NCBI RefSeq assembly: GCF_004402375.1
Contig: NZ_SOGJ01000007.1
Location: 1-58,230 of the forward strand
Reading direction: 5' to 3'
Source of the DNA: Cryobacterium breve
Lineage (GTDB): Bacteria; Actinomycetota; Actinomycetes; Actinomycetales; Microbacteriaceae
DNA length: 58,230 nucleotides
The notes under the pieces were generated by a model. The model saw only the letters and a program-made list of their open reading frames with translations. It did no database searches and had not been told where the DNA came from. Numbering within the stretch: position 1 is the first letter of the stretch; the number at the start of each line of letters is the position of its first letter. Shown here in pieces: positions 1-8,334 of the stretch. Made by a program: the position numbers and the translations under genes.

Positions 1-87
1 CGACATACCCTCGCGAACCCGAACCCAGAACAAGTTCTCGCGATCCTTCAACACCACTCTCGACGCCATCAACAACACCTCACTCAT
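1..87 (-). CDS. N-terminal fragment of an unidentified, possibly transposase-like protein (runs off left edge)
   Basis: An ATG at 87 on the minus strand opens a frame of 29 codons that is uninterrupted to the window edge. The visible peptide is basic and contains an LFWVRVREGMS stretch, which resembles the start of helix-turn-helix segments at the N terminus of some transposases. That resemblance is from memory and weak. It is divergent from the excisionase/integrase pair to its right. Too little is visible to name a family. Confidence 0.3.
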   Translation of the reverse strand, partial: MSEVLLMASRVVLKDRENLFWVRVREGMS

Positions 88-158
88 ACGGTGTTGCTAC
101 GACCCCTTGAAACCGCCCAAGGGTTTCCGGGACTTTTTTGGTTAAGAGATTTGATTGT

Positions 159-177
159 GTCATCACTACGTCATCAC
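159..177. repeat. Two direct copies of GTCATCAC, 11 bp apart
   Basis: GTCATCAC occurs at 159-166 and again at 170-177, giving an 11-bp period, close to one helical turn. It lies about 100 bp upstream of the excisionase-like gene. Helically phased direct repeats in this position are typical of excisionase or regulator binding sites, but that role is inferred only from position. Confidence 0.4.
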
Positions 178-280
178 TTTCAGCCCAATTCCGCCGCTGA
201 GCCGGCCCGGCCGTGCGAGGCACTGAGGTCGGTTTCGGTTCCTCCCGATCGTCCGGGATCGCCCGGCACACCTCCTGGGT

Positions 281-535
281 ATGAGCATTCACAACGAGAA
301 CCCAACCACTTTTCCCACCGACGACTGGGGCCTGGAGCCCCTGATGGACGTTGCCGAGCTGGCGGCCTACCTGGGCATCCCGATCTCCACCGTCTACGAC
401 TGGCGGGTGCACGGCAAAGGCCCGGCCGCGTACCGGTTCGGCAAGCATCTGAAGTTCGCGATCTCGGATGTGCGGGCCTGGATCGCCCTACAGCGGGAGC
501 CCACCAGCGAGCCCAGGCGCCCGTATCGGCGGTGA
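281..535 (+). CDS. Excisionase-like helix-turn-helix DNA-binding protein
   Basis: This 84-residue protein carries a MerR/AlpA-type HTH_17 segment. The visible core is MDVAELAAYLGIPISTVYDW (about residues 24-43), followed by a wing with YRFGKHLKF and a helix DVRAWI. Such proteins direct tyrosine recombinases toward excision or regulate integrative elements. It ends six bases before the integrase ATG, so the two form one transcription unit. No strong ribosome-binding site precedes the ATG. A decayed second copy of this gene and its upstream sequence is found at 17219-17413. Excisionase is inferred from fold and context; a plain repressor is also possible. Confidence 0.75.
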   Translation: MSIHNENPTTFPTDDWGLEPLMDVAELAAYLGIPISTVYDWRVHGKGPAAYRFGKHLKFAISDVRAWIALQREPTSEPRRPYRR

Positions 536-541
536 GCTGAG

Positions 542-1723
542 ATGCCCCGGCAGCGGTTGACCGTCGGCACCTTCGGCGACATCACCACCCGCAAATTGCC
601 GTCCGGCCGATTTGCGGCGCGAACCCGCTACCGCGACTGGGACGGTCACGCCCGTCTGGTGCAGGCCAGCGGCACTACCGCTAAGGCCGCCGAACGGGCG
701 TTGAAGGCCAAGATCGCCGACCGGGACCTGTTCCAACCCGCCGACACATCACTCACCCCGGACAGCCTGTTCAGCGACCTGGTGACCTACTGGTTGGAGC
801 ACATCGACTTGGAGGCCCGGATCTCCCGGACCACCCGCAATTTGTATGAGCGCAACATGCGCACCCTCGTCTCACCGGCGTTCGACCACCTCGCGCTGCG
901 GGAGATCGGTGTGGCCCGGTGCGACAAATTCATCAAACAGCTCGCCAAGATCTCCTACAACCGCGCCAAACAGGCCCGGGTAGTGCTGCGGCTCGCCCTC
1001 GAGCTGGCGGTGCGGCACGAAGTCCTGCCGCGCAACCCGATGGACCACGTCGCCCGCCTCCACCGCGAGCCGCACGTCCCCGCCGCGCTCATGGCCCCCG
1101 AGGTCAACGTGATCCGCGCCGCGATCGCCCAATGGGAAAGCGCCGTCAACCACACCTCCGGGCCCAAACCCGACGGCCAACTCGGCGCCATCATCGAGGT
1201 GATGCTCGGCACCTCCGCCCGGATCGGCGAGGTCCTGGCCATCCGCCGCCGAGACGTCGACATCACCAGCCCCGTGCCCTCCATCCGCCTGGCCGGCACC
1301 ATCGTCAGCCGCAAGGGCGAGCAGACCTTCCGGCAGGACCACCCCAAGACCGCCAAGTCCACTCGGGTCGTCGCCATCCCCACCTTCACCGCCGACGCAG
1401 TCCGCCGGCGGCTCGCCAAGGTCGGCAGCATGGGTCTGGATGACCTGCTGTTCCAGTCCCGGGACGGCACCCCGCTGACCACCGCGAACGTGCGTAGGCA
1501 ACTCCGACAGGTGCTCGAGGGCGCCGGCATCAACGGGGTGACCCCGCACATGTTCCGCCGCACCGTCGCGACCTCGGTCAACGCCAACGCCAGCATCGAA
1601 CTCGCCGCAGAACTGCTCGGCCACACGGACACCAGGGTTACAGTGATGCACTATGTCCAGCGCAGCGAACTGGTGAACCCGGCTACCGCGGCGCTCCTGG
1701 ACCGGGCATTCCCGAAAGACTAA
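542..1723 (+). CDS. Tyrosine recombinase/phage-type integrase
   Basis: The protein has 393 residues, a normal length for integrases of actinobacterial integrative elements. An N-terminal AP2-like arm-binding segment (about 1-55) is followed by a SAM-like core-binding domain (about 75-165). The catalytic domain shows the expected residues in order: R in TSARIGEVLAI, K in HPKTAKSTR, the HMFRR box, a later H in LLGHTD and the nucleophile Y in VMHYVQ. All catalytic positions look intact, so it may be active. It sits directly after the excisionase-like gene. No attachment site or tRNA is visible beside it; the left boundary of the element may lie outside the window. Confidence 0.93.
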   Translation: MPRQRLTVGTFGDITTRKLPSGRFAARTRYRDWDGHARLVQASGTTAKAAERALKAKIADRDLFQPADTSLTPDSLFSDLVTYWLEHIDLEARISRTTRNLYERNMRTLVSPAFDHLALREIGVARCDKFIKQLAKISYNRAKQARVVLRLALELAVRHEVLPRNPMDHVARLHREPHVPAALMAPEVNVIRAAIAQWESAVNHTSGPKPDGQLGAIIEVMLGTSARIGEVLAIRRRDVDITSPVPSIRLAGTIVSRKGEQTFRQDHPKTAKSTRVVAIPTFTADAVRRRLAKVGSMGLDDLLFQSRDGTPLTTANVRRQLRQVLEGAGINGVTPHMFRRTVATSVNANASIELAAELLGHTDTRVTVMHYVQRSELVNPATAALLDRAFPKD

Positions 1724-1851
1724 AACTAGGCACGGTACTGCCTGACAAGTAGCACCGTTCCATCAGTAGTTTTGCCGCCCAAAGTGACCCGCAGTGGCGC
1801 GACAGCTGCTGTGATTGTCGACTGGAAGTCGGCAGGGACGAACTGACCACA

Positions 1852-2583
1852 GTGTTGTCACCGCGGCAGCACCGTCACATCTCAGTTTTCAGTCCAGCAA
1901 TCGAGACTGTGGTCGCACGCCCTGAGCAGCTGTTCCTCACCGCCGTCGACGACGCCCTCGAGTCGCGGCGCATCAACAAAGTGGACAAGCTCATCCGCCA
2001 GGCCGCGTTCCCGATCCCGGGCGCGACCGTCGCCGAGGTCGACTACCGCGACGGCCGCGGCATCACCCCGGTCCGCATGCGACGCTATGCCGCCCACGAC
2101 TGGCGCTCTGATGCGACGAACCTGCTCATCATCTCGCCCACCGGCGGCGGGAAAACCTACCTCGCCTGCGCGCTGGCCATCGGCGCCTGCCAAAGCGAAC
2201 ACTCGGTTCTCTACTTCCGGATGGGCGACCTCGCCCGCCGGCTCGTCATCGCCCGCGGCGACGGCATCGCCCACCAGAGCCTGCTGAACGAGCTCTCCAA
2301 CATCGACCTGCTTATCATCGACGACTTCCTCACCGTCGGCATCGACAGCGACGCCGCCAGCGACCTGTTCGCGATCCTCGCGAACCGTGAACACCGGCTG
2401 CCAACGATGATCGCCTCGCAAACCGGACCAGCACACTGGGTTGCCGAGCTGCCCGACCGGGTCGCGGCGGACTCGATCGTGAACCGCCTGGCCAACAACG
2501 CCCGGATCATCAACCTCGGCCAGATCGACATGCGCCGGCACCGCAACGACCAGGCCCGGGCCCACGAGACCTACTGGGAATGA
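1852..2583 (+). CDS. IstB-like ATP-binding protein (IS21-type helper), orphan
   Basis: This AAA+ protein of 243 residues starts at a GTG. It has the IstB-type DYR...RG..P.R.R.....DW segment before Walker A, a Walker A read as SPTGGGKTY (about residues 91-99), and Walker B DLLIIDDF. IstB proteins assist IS21-family transposition by loading the transposase onto target DNA. No istA-type transposase is adjacent, so this is either an IS21 remnant or a co-opted ATPase. The N-terminal 'LRLxGM' segment common in IstB is missing, which suggests the 5' end was replaced. Non-coding flanks on both sides (1724-1851 and 2584-2755) contain no gene I can recognise. Confidence 0.8.
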   Translation: MLSPRQHRHISVFSPAIETVVARPEQLFLTAVDDALESRRINKVDKLIRQAAFPIPGATVAEVDYRDGRGITPVRMRRYAAHDWRSDATNLLIISPTGGGKTYLACALAIGACQSEHSVLYFRMGDLARRLVIARGDGIAHQSLLNELSNIDLLIIDDFLTVGIDSDAASDLFAILANREHRLPTMIASQTGPAHWVAELPDRVAADSIVNRLANNARIINLGQIDMRRHRNDQARAHETYWE

Positions 2584-2755
2584 CGCCGGCGGCGGCCCGG
2601 GCACCGCGCCCGGGCCGCTACCACCTCGTTAGAACGGCGCTACCACTTACTTTGACTGGCGCTCCAACTGGTGCTAGTCGCCAGAGTGCGCCGTTTAGCG
2701 GGACCAAGCGAAGTCGCTCGAATGCTGGGGTCAAAATCCCCGATAAGGTCCATTT

Positions 2756-3136
2756 ATGACAACGACAACATTGATTACTGGACCCGGGCACCTTGGAACA
2801 AGGGTCAGACAAGTGAGCGCGGTTCTTAGCTGGATCCTTGCTCTAATTGTCGCGGTCGTACCAAGGGTGATTGAAGCTACCCCGTTCTACAGCGTCTCCC
2901 TCAGCGCGGCCGTTCTCGTGGCTTCGTTCGGATTTTTCGCTTCAACGATTCAGGGTGACCTGTCCTTCCTGCTCGGCGGACTCGCTATCGCCGTTCCCCT
3001 AGTCGTGACCTACGTTTCTGCGGTGGTCTTCCTGGGGAAGGAACAGGAATGGATGACGATTATGCTGGCCTGCTTCACTGTCGGAATAGCCGGACTTCTC
3101 GTCTTCATCCCAGGTCAAAGAAACATCTGGCGTTAG
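2756..3136 (+). CDS. Small predicted membrane protein of unknown function
   Basis: The 126-residue product has about four hydrophobic segments (around residues 20-36, 45-62, 68-92 and 98-117) and a short basic C terminus, so it is probably integral to the membrane. An AAGG sequence about ten bases upstream of the ATG can serve as a ribosome-binding site. Base composition is clearly less GC-rich than the integrase, matching the defence-like genes to the right, which suggests recent acquisition. I recognise no family. It converges with the minus-strand TIR/caspase/SLOG operon. Confidence 0.5.
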   Translation: MTTTTLITGPGHLGTRVRQVSAVLSWILALIVAVVPRVIEATPFYSVSLSAAVLVASFGFFASTIQGDLSFLLGGLAIAVPLVVTYVSAVVFLGKEQEWMTIMLACFTVGIAGLLVFIPGQRNIWR

Positions 3137-3238
3137 CTGACTCTAGAGCCGAATTGCGGCCGCCATTACGCTCAGATGCCCCTCCGAATCTGGCGAGAAT
3201 TCGCTCCCTTAGGTCTGGGCATAACGGAGGACGGGCGT

Positions 3239-3715
3239 TCAGTCTCGAGATACACCTTCAGGCCACACGACGCGTATTTGTCTTCCGAGTTGACGGGCGT
3301 GCGCCACTGCATCCGCGGTTCCACCCCGTCCTCTGGAGGCCGCGCCGTCCCACACCGCCACCATCAATTCGGAGTTCTCCGCGATCCAAAGACCTGCTGC
3401 ATCAAAGGCGGCTTCATCCGGCTGTGTGCGTGGCAGCCGGGTGACTGATAGTGCAGCAGCAAGCAATCGCCTGTACTTGTGGAGCTCCTCGCCTGAAAAA
3501 GTGCTTTCGTAATCATCCGAAGGGATTACGGCGTGAAGCTCTCCTCCTTCAGCGAGTATCTCCTCGGCGAATAACTGATCTGCACCCACGGCCAGGCTAC
3601 TGAAGCCCACCAGCGGCCGCGGTTGGCCGCGCAGGATCGTTCGGATACCCGAGGATATGTACTCAAGCGCCTGAGCGGGAATCTGCTGATGCCCGGTAAC
3701 TCCAATATTGGTCAT
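3239..3715 (-). CDS. SLOG-fold (LOG/DprA/YpsA-like) protein, third gene of the TIR-caspase operon
   Basis: Read from the ATG at 3715, the product has 158 residues. Its ATG overlaps the caspase stop codon as ATGA, so translation is probably coupled; the frame stays open further upstream but that part only re-reads the caspase gene. The protein begins IGVTGHQQIP and contains LAVGADQLFAE and a late RGRGGTADAVAHAR loop, the glycine-rich nucleotide-binding elements typical of SLOG Rossmann-like domains. SLOG domains bind nucleotide-derived ligands; in Thoeris ThsA a SLOG domain senses a cyclic ADP-ribose isomer made by TIR proteins. Here the domain stands alone, so it may be a ligand sensor, sink or processing enzyme. 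Function is inferred. Confidence 0.78.
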   Translation of the reverse strand: MTNIGVTGHQQIPAQALEYISSGIRTILRGQPRPLVGFSSLAVGADQLFAEEILAEGGELHAVIPSDDYESTFSGEELHKYRRLLAAALSVTRLPRTQPDEAAFDAAGLWIAENSELMVAVWDGAASRGRGGTADAVAHARQLGRQIRVVWPEGVSRD

Positions 3716-4671
3716 ACGCGTCCCGCATTCACAAGATGCCAATAGTGCTTGCCGAGAGGTGTCAACCGGCAGCCGGTCGAACGCATAGCTGCGTAGTAGA
3801 GGTGCTCCTCGTCGATGGGCTCGATTAGGCGGCATGCTCTGTACTTTTGCAGGCCGGAGAATATTCGCTCGTTCTCAGCGTCGCTTGGTTCTTCGGTCGG
3901 TTCGAAAGAAGGATCGAGGGCCAGGTCGTATCCCGGAGTTGGGAACCAGTTCGTAAGCATACGTAAAGTCGCCAATGGGACTCGGGGATCACACAATCGG
4001 ATGTCGTGCAACCGATCGATATTGGCCTTGAATGTAGGCCGCTGCTCCCACGCTCCGAAAGATTCGGACAAGTAGGCATAGAGGCCCGACATATTGACGT
4101 GCCCTATGACATCTGCTGCTCCGCCGTCCAGAGCGCCTTCCAGGTAAGTCGAAAACTGTCCGCGGCCGTCCTCCGTCTCCATAGAGACCTGATCGTCGCG
4201 GCTAGCTGTCAACACCGATAGCCCCTGTGGCAGATTCGCAAGCTTGTTGCCGAGAGCGCCGATGGTTGTAGCGCCGCCAGAGAAGCAGCAATCCAATATT
4301 ACGATGACCTCTTTGACTGCAGAATGGCCAATACGCTCGAGGACCTCGGAAAAGGCCACCCCGGGGGTCATGGGGGTGCCGTCGGAAGTAACCAGGGCGA
4401 CGTCGCCATTCACGGGTGCGCCATGGCCAGCGAAGTAAAACAAAGCGAAGTCTGAGCCGGGTGCGAGAAGTTCGTCTAGAAGCGAGAGAAGCGCGTCGCG
4501 GGTAACTAAACTTGTCTGGTTCTTGGCCGTTAGAACCTTGCAGTCCAAGTTGGGACTGTCATCTTCGTTCCGGGCAAGAAGCGGATGCAGCGCGACAGCG
4601 TCATTGGCACATCCCGCCAAGCTATTGAAGTTCTCGTAAAAATCAATGCCGACGAGGAGTGCCCGCTTCAT
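3712..4671 (-). CDS. Caspase-like (peptidase C14 clan CD) protease, probable immune effector
   Basis: The 319-residue protein starts LLVGIDFY, then a G..NDA block at about residues 20-25. The catalytic histidine is in FYFAGHG (H83) and the catalytic cysteine in ILDCCFSGG (probably C129), the standard His/Cys dyad of caspase-like proteases. The protease domain spans roughly 1-225. Residues about 235-319 form an acidic, aromatic-rich extra domain that I cannot assign and that could bind a ligand or regulator. Seven bases separate its ATG from the stop of the TIR-like gene, and its stop overlaps the SLOG start. TIR-produced nucleotide signals that activate caspase-like proteases have been described in bacterial antiphage defence, and this layout fits that model. 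Confidence 0.88.
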   Translation of the reverse strand: MKRALLVGIDFYENFNSLAGCANDAVALHPLLARNEDDSPNLDCKVLTAKNQTSLVTRDALLSLLDELLAPGSDFALFYFAGHGAPVNGDVALVTSDGTPMTPGVAFSEVLERIGHSAVKEVIVILDCCFSGGATTIGALGNKLANLPQGLSVLTASRDDQVSMETEDGRGQFSTYLEGALDGGAADVIGHVNMSGLYAYLSESFGAWEQRPTFKANIDRLHDIRLCDPRVPLATLRMLTNWFPTPGYDLALDPSFEPTEEPSDAENERIFSGLQKYRACRLIEPIDEEHLYYAAMRSTGCRLTPLGKHYWHLVNAGRV

Positions 4672-4678
4672 TGTGAGT

Positions 4679-5053
4679 CTACAAGCCGTCGATAAATGCC
4701 GCGATGTTATCCCATGTCCACTGCTTCACGGGGGCAGTTCCCATTTCCGCCGGCTTCACGCGGTAACCATCCTCAATCCATATCCCGAGAAGAGGCTTCT
4801 TCTCAGCGACGGCACACTTTATTTCCCATAGCTGACCAGTCGCCTTGGGCGTGTTCTTGCTGATCAGAACAATGACCCCATCTGAGCGACGGATTCGTGT
4901 CCGGACTCTGGCCTGCCAATCCGAAGAATATGGCTCCTTAACCGACATGTCGGTGAACTCGAATGGAGTCTTGGGATGCACTCGCTGTCCGGTGAACAGA
5001 TTGCGGATCCCTTCGTCTTCTTTGGCGAACGCGATGAATACCGTCTTTGACAT
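4679..5053 (-). CDS. ThsB/MTH538-type TIR-like protein, probable signal-producing sensor
   Basis: This 124-residue protein matches the pattern of the Thoeris ThsB TIR-like family (formerly DUF1863). It opens VFIAFAKEDEGIRN, has KEPYSSDWQARVRTRIRRSD in the middle, then VIVLIS..T..ATGQLWEIKCA and ends with a W.W.N segment. The glutamate in WEIKCA lies where the family has its conserved acidic residue. Family members convert NAD into cyclic ADP-ribose-type signals on phage infection. I chose the ATG at 5053; an in-frame GTG at 5062 is also possible. It is the promoter-proximal gene of a three-gene operon with a caspase-like protease and a SLOG protein. Confidence 0.85.
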   Translation of the reverse strand: MSKTVFIAFAKEDEGIRNLFTGQRVHPKTPFEFTDMSVKEPYSSDWQARVRTRIRRSDGVIVLISKNTPKATGQLWEIKCAVAEKKPLLGIWIEDGYRVKPAEMGTAPVKQWTWDNIAAFIDGL

Positions 5054-5193
5054 GAGGCCCACATTCTTCGTTGAAATCCAGCAGTTACACGACTGGTGCT
5101 CAGACTACTGAGTTTTGAGCCGGCTATGAATTAGGGAAACTCACGATATCGATCCGAGGTAGATCCCGCAGAAACGGGCTGTGCTCGGATGCC

Positions 5194-5574
5194 TTACGCT
5201 ACTTGGCCTTTATCGAGCTGAGCCGTGTTGGACAGGTATTTCCGCAGGTCCAGATTGCGAGTCGGAAGCAACGCGAGCCTGTCGACGTCGGCGTTCCATT
5301 CTTCTGCACGGGTCATGTTTAGGTGAGCAGCAATGAACCGCCCATGCAAAACGTCTGACGTCTCTCGATAAACATGACCGACTTTCCGGGCCGCGCGGAA
5401 TGCAGGCAATGCATCCGAGCTGCCGACACGACATACAACGAGAACTAACCGACTCTCTACGGCACCGGTGCGCACGTCGATGCGGTCCTGCCCTCCAGAA
5501 AGCGACCATAGATCGCTTGATATGGATTCGATTCGTCGGCGCACGACGAGAGCCTGGCGCTTTAGCTCAATCAA
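5194..5574 (-). CDS. Small protein with HEPN-like Rx6H motif, downstream of and in frame with the ABC ATPase
   Basis: The 126-residue frame opens with a TTG at 5574, only two codons after the TGA stop of the ATPase and in the same reading frame. It contains RETSDVLH (R70 to H77), an R-x6-H spacing found in HEPN ribonuclease domains, and a beta-rich N-terminal half with VESRLVLVVCRV. The ATPase C terminus contains RSWSDSVH, which has the same R-x-x-S-D-x-x-H form. The piece may be a separate TTG-initiated subunit, a read-through extension, or the end of a protein split by a nonsense mutation. No family name can be given with confidence. Confidence 0.55.
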   Translation of the reverse strand: MIELKRQALVVRRRIESISSDLWSLSGGQDRIDVRTGAVESRLVLVVCRVGSSDALPAFRAARKVGHVYRETSDVLHGRFIAAHLNMTRAEEWNADVDRLALLPTRNLDLRKYLSNTAQLDKGQVA

Positions 5575-5580
5575 TTTCGG

Positions 5581-8049
5581 TCACCCGTGTATCTTTTGCC
5601 AGCTTGTGCTCGCTTGTCTCGCAGCCGCGATGTGGCTATGGAGATCTGCGCCGCCAGGTGCGAGGTTCGGATTGTGTACTGAGTCCGACCAACTCCTAAT
5701 CAAAGGCGAAATGGCGTTCCATCCTCTGCTGAACTCTGCCTTGTGCGATGGCACATCTTTCACCGCATCACGCAAATAGCTCGCCCGATCCTTGGTCGTT
5801 CCGATCTCTGCAAATCGCAGTCTTTCCATGGCCGCCCGGCTCGGAACCATTTGAGCGAAGAGGCGGAGTGAAAGTGCCTCAAGTGCTTCATCAACAGCCA
5901 TCCTCAACAGGGTAGCGATATCCGCTCGTCCGCTAATTGCACCTGATTTCGCGATTTTGGGCGCAAGTTCTTGAGCAAAGTCGATCAATTCAGCCCAGGG
6001 CGCTGCAGACTCGCGGAGCGAAATCGTTCCGAATGCGTCACGTTCTGTAACTACGACGGAAAACTCTTTGGGGGCGTGCACTCTTAGGTACTCGACGAAA
6101 CGACCATCATGTGTGGTGAGGATCACGGATTGTCGCGTCCCCATGGCCGAAAGTGTCGCGGCGAGGCGATCCACTCGAAAATCATCAAAGGCATGCACGG
6201 GATCATCCAGGAGAGTGAACGCAAAGATTCCGCCCTCGGCTGTCGCAAGGACGGGGCCGAGGATGAGTGCGTTTCGCTGACCAGCACTCAGATGTGAGAG
6301 CTGAACGTCCTCAAGGTTCTTGTTCTTCAGTTTGAGGCTGCTTGCTGCTTTGGTGATATCCAATCCGTCCAGGGTGAACCCAACGTCTCCAAGAAGTTGC
6401 TCGACAGCAGGTGCGACCAAGAGCCTCAGATCAAGGGCCCTAGCTTTTCGCAGACTGCCCAGCTCGGAATTCCATTTTCCGACGGCCGCCTTCCAATCTG
6501 CGGCGGTTGATGCCATCGACCAGTCCTGATTCCAGGTATCCACATAGTCCGCAACAGCGTCCCAGCGGTTGCACTCCCATTCGTGTTTCAGTCCGGATGC
6601 TTCTACAGCCCGGACTATATAACCCGTAGCGACGGGGCTTGAGACCCACGAACTAAGTTCCCGCAGCGACCTCAGATACGGCACATCGAGCTCACCGGCG
6701 GCGCCCGACTGCTCGTCCACCTGCTGCAGAAGACTAAGCCCATGCTTGAAGTCCGCCTCGGAGGTGTCCAAGGACTTGAGAACCCGCATACAAGCCGCCA
6801 AAGGCTTGAGGAATTTTGAGCCGGCCTCTCGGACGACCCGCCGGAGGCTACTTGCAGCTTCGCGCTGAACCGTCAGAGACAGGCTTTGCCGATGAAGATG
6901 TTCTCTCCAATTGTCAGACTGTGATCCGCACGCTGGACAACGATCACGGTTCGCGTCCTGAAGCGACCCCCGGACCTGTTCATCTAAGTCCACCAGAGCA
7001 TTCGCAACTTGCGTGGTTAGGGCAGACAGGGAGGTCTCAACGTACGCCGTCTCTGCGGCTGAGAAATCCGTTACCCACGTCGAGATGTCAGACGCAGTTG
7101 AAAGGGGGAGTGCTTCATCTCCTCGCAGCTGAGGTCGCAACCTCTGGCGGGCGAGCCAATCATCCCGCGCCTCAACGGTCGAAAGCTCTTCCCACGCCAC
7201 CTCAACAATGTCGACCAATCCAGAGACGGTTCCAGCGGTGTCGGCATTTCTTAGTCGGACTATTGCTTCCTTTCGTGCCCACTCGATACGTTCAAAGGCA
7301 GACTTCGCCGCTTCGTGGCGCTCTTTTACCCGAGTTTCAAACAGTCTGACTGCGTTGTCCATGGCGAGACACGACGTTAGCCATGTATTAAGGTCCGACT
7401 TCTTCTGCAGTTCCTCGGCAAGTTCGGCGTAAGCAAGAACCGGAGGTGAGGTTCTGACGGCTTCATTCCAAGAGTTCCAAGCGTTCGAATCAGAATCAAA
7501 CGTCTTGTCGTCGCCGCCAGAAATAAGCGTTCCATGGCGCGTAACTTCGTCGTTCCCGACAGTCGCACGTATCTCAAAGAGGTCACCGGAGAATTCGTCG
7601 CAAAGCGAGACGACGACAAGCGAGGAGGAGACCCCTTGGCTACGTTCATCCGAGTTTCCCCAGATCTGGTGGACGCCCTTGTTGTCTACTGAGCCGAGAT
7701 GGGTCGCTCCAGTGCGCCCCTCCAACGCCATCCGTAGGGCCTCCGCGATGCTGGATTTTCCTGAACCGTTTTCTCCGTGCAAAACAGTTAGGCCGCGATC
7801 GTGCTCTAACACGAGTTCGACCCTGTCCTTAGCGCCGCGAAATCCGGTGACAGTCAGACTGCGCAGGAGCCACCGCCGACCATTTACCAGTTCGTCATCA
7901 CGAGTTGCAGCGGCCAACGCGTGCGCAAGGTCGACCAAGAGCTGCCAAGCCGTCAGATCTTTGGTCGCTGCGCCGTCAAACCGGGCAGTAAGGCTGGTTC
8001 CGAGTTGATCAAGCGTCAGCTCTTTCAACGCGGCCGATGCCGTATCCAT
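5581..8049 (-). CDS. Rad50/SMC-like ABC ATPase with zinc-hook CPxC and C-terminal HEPN-like segment
   Basis: The 822-residue protein has Walker A GENGSGKS (92-99), a central hook motif CPAC (371-374), an ABC signature LSAGQ (587-591), Walker B FTLLDDP with adjacent aspartates (615-616) and an H-loop TTHD (H647). This is the layout of Rad50/RecF/RloC-type ATPases. After the ATPase core, residues about 700-822 contain RSWSDSVH (R785-H792), a HEPN-like Rx6H motif. ABC ATPases joined to HEPN RNases are known conflict-system components (for example PrrC/RloC-type anticodon nucleases and ABC-HEPN systems). It lies directly upstream of the TIR operon on the same strand. Antiphage function is inferred. 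Confidence 0.8.
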   Translation of the reverse strand: MDTASAALKELTLDQLGTSLTARFDGAATKDLTAWQLLVDLAHALAAATRDDELVNGRRWLLRSLTVTGFRGAKDRVELVLEHDRGLTVLHGENGSGKSSIAEALRMALEGRTGATHLGSVDNKGVHQIWGNSDERSQGVSSSLVVVSLCDEFSGDLFEIRATVGNDEVTRHGTLISGGDDKTFDSDSNAWNSWNEAVRTSPPVLAYAELAEELQKKSDLNTWLTSCLAMDNAVRLFETRVKERHEAAKSAFERIEWARKEAIVRLRNADTAGTVSGLVDIVEVAWEELSTVEARDDWLARQRLRPQLRGDEALPLSTASDISTWVTDFSAAETAYVETSLSALTTQVANALVDLDEQVRGSLQDANRDRCPACGSQSDNWREHLHRQSLSLTVQREAASSLRRVVREAGSKFLKPLAACMRVLKSLDTSEADFKHGLSLLQQVDEQSGAAGELDVPYLRSLRELSSWVSSPVATGYIVRAVEASGLKHEWECNRWDAVADYVDTWNQDWSMASTAADWKAAVGKWNSELGSLRKARALDLRLLVAPAVEQLLGDVGFTLDGLDITKAASSLKLKNKNLEDVQLSHLSAGQRNALILGPVLATAEGGIFAFTLLDDPVHAFDDFRVDRLAATLSAMGTRQSVILTTHDGRFVEYLRVHAPKEFSVVVTERDAFGTISLRESAAPWAELIDFAQELAPKIAKSGAISGRADIATLLRMAVDEALEALSLRLFAQMVPSRAAMERLRFAEIGTTKDRASYLRDAVKDVPSHKAEFSRGWNAISPLIRSWSDSVHNPNLAPGGADLHSHIAAARQASTSWQKIHG

Positions 8050-8153
8050 AGGTTCCCCCCATTGAATGGGCGAGAGTGATCGCCCTTGCCGCTCATCTTG
8101 CCAGTGCTAGCGGGTGGAGCCGGGACGGTGAGAACTTTCTTTACTCATTCAAG

Positions 8154-8171
8154 CGCCGGGCAAGCCCGGCG
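8154..8171. repeat. Perfect 8-bp inverted repeat CGCCGGGC/GCCCGGCG
   Basis: CGCCGGGC (8154-8161) and GCCCGGCG (8164-8171) are exact complements with two bases between them. It lies in the 285-bp gap upstream of the ABC ATPase gene, whose remaining sequence shows no gene. It could be a terminator-like or cruciform element; there is no T-run beside it. Confidence 0.4.
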
Positions 8172-8334
8172 GGGCCGACCTGCGGTGCGTCCGGTCCTCG
8201 CTTCGCTGCGGTCCGGGCGCTCCTCGGTCGACCATGACAGCTGCATTGCTTAACTGGCAAAACTCGCCATCCACCAATTGGAAGGCGAGTTCGCTATCGA
8301 GCCAGTTCAGGACGTCAGGACGTCAGGACGCTGG

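Noticed and set aside
101..140. Intrinsic terminator CCCTTG/CAAGGG followed by a T-run
   Set aside because: The stem is only six pairs and the T-run lies some 13 bases beyond it, so it does not meet the usual form.
872..1651. Long minus-strand frame opposite the integrase
   Set aside because: It is the antisense shadow of a well-supported tyrosine recombinase and has a low-complexity G/D/V composition typical of high-GC shadows.
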